The notes under the pieces are model-generated. The model did no database searches. It was not told the origin of the DNA and saw only the letters and a program-made list of their open reading frames with translations. Of a stretch of 64,000 nucleotides of DNA, positions 61,608 to 64,000 are shown piece by piece (the stretch's first letter is position 1; each line of letters starts with the position of its first letter). Made by a program: the position numbers and the translations under genes. Origin of the DNA: Muribaculaceae bacterium (GTDB lineage Bacteria > Bacteroidota > Bacteroidia > Bacteroidales > Muribaculaceae); NCBI GenBank assembly GCA_024400935.1, contig JAKSLZ010000006.1, positions 1 to 64,000 of the forward strand, written 5' to 3'.

Positions 61608-63500
61608 ATGAAACTAAAAGTTCTATTCACCACAGCAGTCGCCGTCATGACCACGTTTGCATCGCAGGCGGCTTTCAAGTCAGGCAAACTATATTATGAT
61701 ATTGTAGATGTAGCCAACAAGTGGGTACAAGTCGTCGCTCCCGCCAGCGGCACCTACACAGGAATTACATCGGCCGACTTCTCGTCGACGGTGACCAACG
61801 GCAGCTCTACCTACAAGGTGGTGGGCATAGGCCCGGGGGCATTCACAGGCAGTGTGTTCACCCAGATTCTAACCCTGCCCGAGGGACTGCTATATATCGA
61901 CAACACTGCATTCAGCAAAGCTGAAGGACTCTCGGTGAAACTGCCGGTTTCGCTCCAGTACCTCTCTGAGACCGCCTTTGCCGGCAACAAGTTCCAGATC
62001 ATCACTGCACTGGCCGATAATCCCAACTTTGCTGTTCTGAGCACCACCCAGCAGGGCACGAGCTACATGTTCCTGTGCAACAAGGAGAAGACCAAGATCA
62101 TAGCCGCTCCCGGTGCCAAGCCTCGCAGTTTCACTGGCAGCGGCACTACTTATGTGACCGAGATCGTTATCCCCGAGCAGATTACCGAGATAGGCGACTA
62201 TGCCTTTGCGCAGAACCCTAACATCACAAAAGTGACGTTCCACAACGGCATCACGCGATTTGGCGATGACGCATTCTTTGAGAGCAAGCTCACCAGCGTG
62301 AAGCTTGTCAACCCCAATGCCGTGTATGGCGACGCTGTGTTCTGCAACAGCAATATCACCAGCGCCACCCTGCCCGAGGGCATGCCCGAGATTCCCCGCC
62401 ACATGTTCTTTGCCTGCTCGTCGCTCTCAAGCATCAACATGCCGTCGAGCCTCAAGGCAATACGCATCATGGGACTGAGCGGAACAGCCATCACCAGCAT
62501 CAACCTGCCCGACGCCATGGAACTGCTCGACACCTGTGCACTGCAGGGCACTGCCATCTCAAGCATCAACCTCAAGAACGTGAAGAAGCTGGGCAACCAG
62601 GCTTTCAGCTCATGCTCTAACCTCGCCAGCGTTACCGGCAACGGCAAGCTCGAGGAAATAGGCAACGCCGCTTTCACCCGCTGCGACAAACTCACCGCTG
62701 CCTATCTGCCCGAGGGTCTCAAGGTGATGGAGGGCAGCGTTTACTTCCGCTGTGCCGGCATCAACAGCTTTACCATTCCCTCAACCGCCGAGACAATCCA
62801 GCGCAACCCGGCAGTGGGCTGCACAGCCATCAAGGAATATAAGGTTGCTGCAGGCAGCACACACTTTGCCGCCATAGACAAGTGCATCTATGAACTCAAC
62901 GGTGACGGATCGCCCTATCGCCTGGTGGGCTCTCCCGCCGGTAACGAAACCACCGTGTTCAACCTTGCCCCCGGCACACAGGTTGTGGGCGACCAGGCAC
63001 TGCGCGAGTCGCTCATCACGGAGTTCCATGCAGGCAAGGGACTGCACACGCTCGACGTCAACGCGCTGTCTACCTGCAAGAACCTCAAGGTTGTGGAACT
63101 CCCTGCGACACTCCGTCTGGTACGCGAGAGCGCCTTCCAGGCATGCGAGGCTATCACCAGCATCACCGTGCTGGCACAGAATCCCCCTGAGTGCTTATCT
63201 ATATTTGCCGATGCTGCTTATGCCAACGCTACCCTCTACGTGCCCCGTGGCACTGCTCAGGCCTATAAGGCGGCTGCAGGCTGGAGCGGATTCAGCAAGG
63301 TTGTAGAGATCGACGTCCCCAGCGAGAAGACCCTGGGCGACATCAACGGTGACGGGCTCATCGACGTGGCCGACGTGAACATCCTCATCAACCACATCAT
63401 CAACGGCGGCGACATTGACCTCGAGGTAGCCGACTTCAACGGCGACGGCAAGGCCGACGTGAGCGACCTCAACGCACTCATCAACACCCTCGTGAACTGA
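61608..63500 (+). CDS. Secreted BspA-like leucine-rich-repeat protein with dockerin-like tail
   Basis: 630 aa. Signal peptide MKLKVLFTTAVAVMTTFASQ. From about residue 60 to 540 there are LRR_5 repeats of roughly 23 residues (ITEIGDYAFAQNPNITKVTF, LPEGLKVMEGSVYFRCAGI, LPATLRLVRESAFQACEAI). BspA-type LRRs bind host or microbial surface proteins. The C-terminal 60 residues are a dockerin-like pair: GDINGDGLIDVADVNILINH and DFNGDGKADVSDLNALINTL. Monocistronic. The ligand is unknown. Confidence 0.88.
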   Translation: MKLKVLFTTAVAVMTTFASQAAFKSGKLYYDIVDVANKWVQVVAPASGTYTGITSADFSSTVTNGSSTYKVVGIGPGAFTGSVFTQILTLPEGLLYIDNTAFSKAEGLSVKLPVSLQYLSETAFAGNKFQIITALADNPNFAVLSTTQQGTSYMFLCNKEKTKIIAAPGAKPRSFTGSGTTYVTEIVIPEQITEIGDYAFAQNPNITKVTFHNGITRFGDDAFFESKLTSVKLVNPNAVYGDAVFCNSNITSATLPEGMPEIPRHMFFACSSLSSINMPSSLKAIRIMGLSGTAITSINLPDAMELLDTCALQGTAISSINLKNVKKLGNQAFSSCSNLASVTGNGKLEEIGNAAFTRCDKLTAAYLPEGLKVMEGSVYFRCAGINSFTIPSTAETIQRNPAVGCTAIKEYKVAAGSTHFAAIDKCIYELNGDGSPYRLVGSPAGNETTVFNLAPGTQVVGDQALRESLITEFHAGKGLHTLDVNALSTCKNLKVVELPATLRLVRESAFQACEAITSITVLAQNPPECLSIFADAAYANATLYVPRGTAQAYKAAAGWSGFSKVVEIDVPSEKTLGDINGDGLIDVADVNILINHIINGGDIDLEVADFNGDGKADVSDLNALINTLVN

Positions 63501-63557
63501 CGCATTTTTTAGACTGTAAGAGATTTTACTGGAGAGAACTCTCAGCAATGGAACTCT

Positions 63558-63784
63558 CCGCTACCTCGAAACGTACAAGGTACAATGTAACTCCCCCGCG
63601 CAGAAATCTCACTGAAATCACTGTTTTTTGAAAACAAATAAACAATGAGAGGCTGAAAGCCGACACGCGCAAAGCTATGCTTTGGGCACATAACCCCCAC
63701 CGAAAGGAGTGAAACGACTGCCGGTGGGGGTATAAAGTGTAACAACACGCGCGGTTGAAGACCGCTACCTCGAAACGTGCAAGG
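63558..63784. repeat. 23-bp direct repeats around a hairpin
   Basis: Block CCGCTACCTCGAAACG-TACAAGG (63558-63580) recurs at 63762-63784 with a single change (GCAAGG). Between them lies ACCCCCACCG (63693-63702)/CGGTGGGGGT (63722-63731). This accounts for most of the 392-nt gap 63501-63892. Confidence 0.65.
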
Positions 63785-63824
63785 CCTTTCTTAGAGCTTC
63801 GCTCAGTCGGGTGTGAAAGAAAAA

Positions 63825-63856
63825 TTTGTAAATATGACAGATTTTGTGTAATTTTA
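63825..63856 (+). promoter_or_regulatory. Possible promoter of the last gene
   Basis: TTTG (63825-63828), 20 nt, TAATTTTA (63849-63856), last base off consensus. Confidence 0.4.
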
Positions 63857-63892
63857 CACGTTTTTTCAATAAACCCTTTAAAACTAAGAATA

Positions 63893-64000
63893 ATGCATCG
63901 CAATTATCGCATATTAATGACTTTAGTGGCTGCCGTGTGCAGCCTCATGGCCGTGGCTGTGGTGCCCAACGGCTACTATGCATCGCTCAACGGCAAGAGT
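63893..64000 (+). CDS. Exported protein, probable endonuclease I family, 3' end outside window
   Basis: 36 codons visible. Signal peptide MHRNYRILMTLVAAVCSLMA, then VPNGYYASLNGKS. The YYxSxxGKS start is the usual beginning of the mature part of endonuclease I (NucM-like) proteins in Bacteroidota, which degrade extracellular DNA. The catalytic domain would lie beyond the right edge, so this is a tentative call. Confidence 0.55.
   Translation, partial: MHRNYRILMTLVAAVCSLMAVAVVPNGYYASLNGKS

Overview
The window is a chromosomal segment of a gut-type Bacteroidales bacterium, closest in style to Muribaculaceae or Prevotellaceae; the sequence alone does not settle the genus. The evidence is an 11-subunit-type nuo cluster with fused nuoCD and no nuoEFG, an ATP synthase in Bacteroidota order (atpD-C-B-E-F-H-A-G), T9SS-type C-terminal sorting domains, C-terminal dockerin-like repeats, many SC-lipobox lipoproteins, and Bacteroidota promoters (TTTG, about 20 nt, TAnnTTTG) in front of many genes.

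Layout. 1-3183 (minus): T9SS-sorted amidase (runs off the left edge) and a beta-propeller protein. 3286-3659: two tandem MITE-like repeats. 3739-7738 (plus): ECF sigma factor, an inner-membrane/outer-membrane-barrel fusion and three lipoproteins. 7889-9252: four-helix-bundle gene between CCTAA-rich repeats, then a SanA/DUF218 protein. 9320-26704 (minus): one apparently continuous energy operon nuoA-B-CD-H, atpD-C-B-E-F-H-A-G, nuoI-J-K-L-M-N, with a promoter at 26.82 kb and an intrinsic terminator at 9.27 kb. 26986-30998: two secreted proteins. 31248-34182: TonB-dependent receptor behind a perfect 20-bp palindrome, plus a lipoprotein. 34357-34776: YkvA/DUF1232 protein. 35093-39246 (minus): three related lipoproteins, ECF sigma factor, anti-sigma-like protein and Spy-like protein under one promoter. 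39361-39915: nested small transposon-like elements with target duplications. 40104-41434: AT-rich lipoprotein and META-domain lipoprotein. 41665-47193: a giant alpha-2-macroglobulin-like protein. 47239-48311: a REP-associated tyrosine transposase inside its REP hairpins. 48430-52915: NUDIX hydrolase, a DUF3990 ADP-ribosyltransferase-like toxin with a partner gene, a decayed T9SS-cargo gene, a two-TM protein, a candidate structured RNA and an acyltransferase. 53028-64000: dockerin-tagged metallophosphoesterase, rpmH, efp, dnaB-radC, a fibronectin/T9SS protein, an LRR/dockerin protein and the start of a probable endonuclease I.

How the genes work together. The energy operon couples quinone reduction with proton pumping to ATP synthesis in what looks like one transcript. 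Two separate ECF loci each carry three lipoproteins and look like cell-envelope regulons. Many remaining genes encode exported proteins carrying one of two C-terminal tags (T9SS sorting domain or dockerin-like repeat).

The most unusual material is non-coding or accessory. It comprises a family of terminal-inverted-repeat elements, two of which contain or adjoin younger insertions with identifiable target duplications. It also includes the RAYT/REP cassette, the DUF3990 toxin-like pair, a roughly 310-nt structured RNA candidate at 51.4-51.7 kb, and the interleaving of the atp operon inside the nuo operon.
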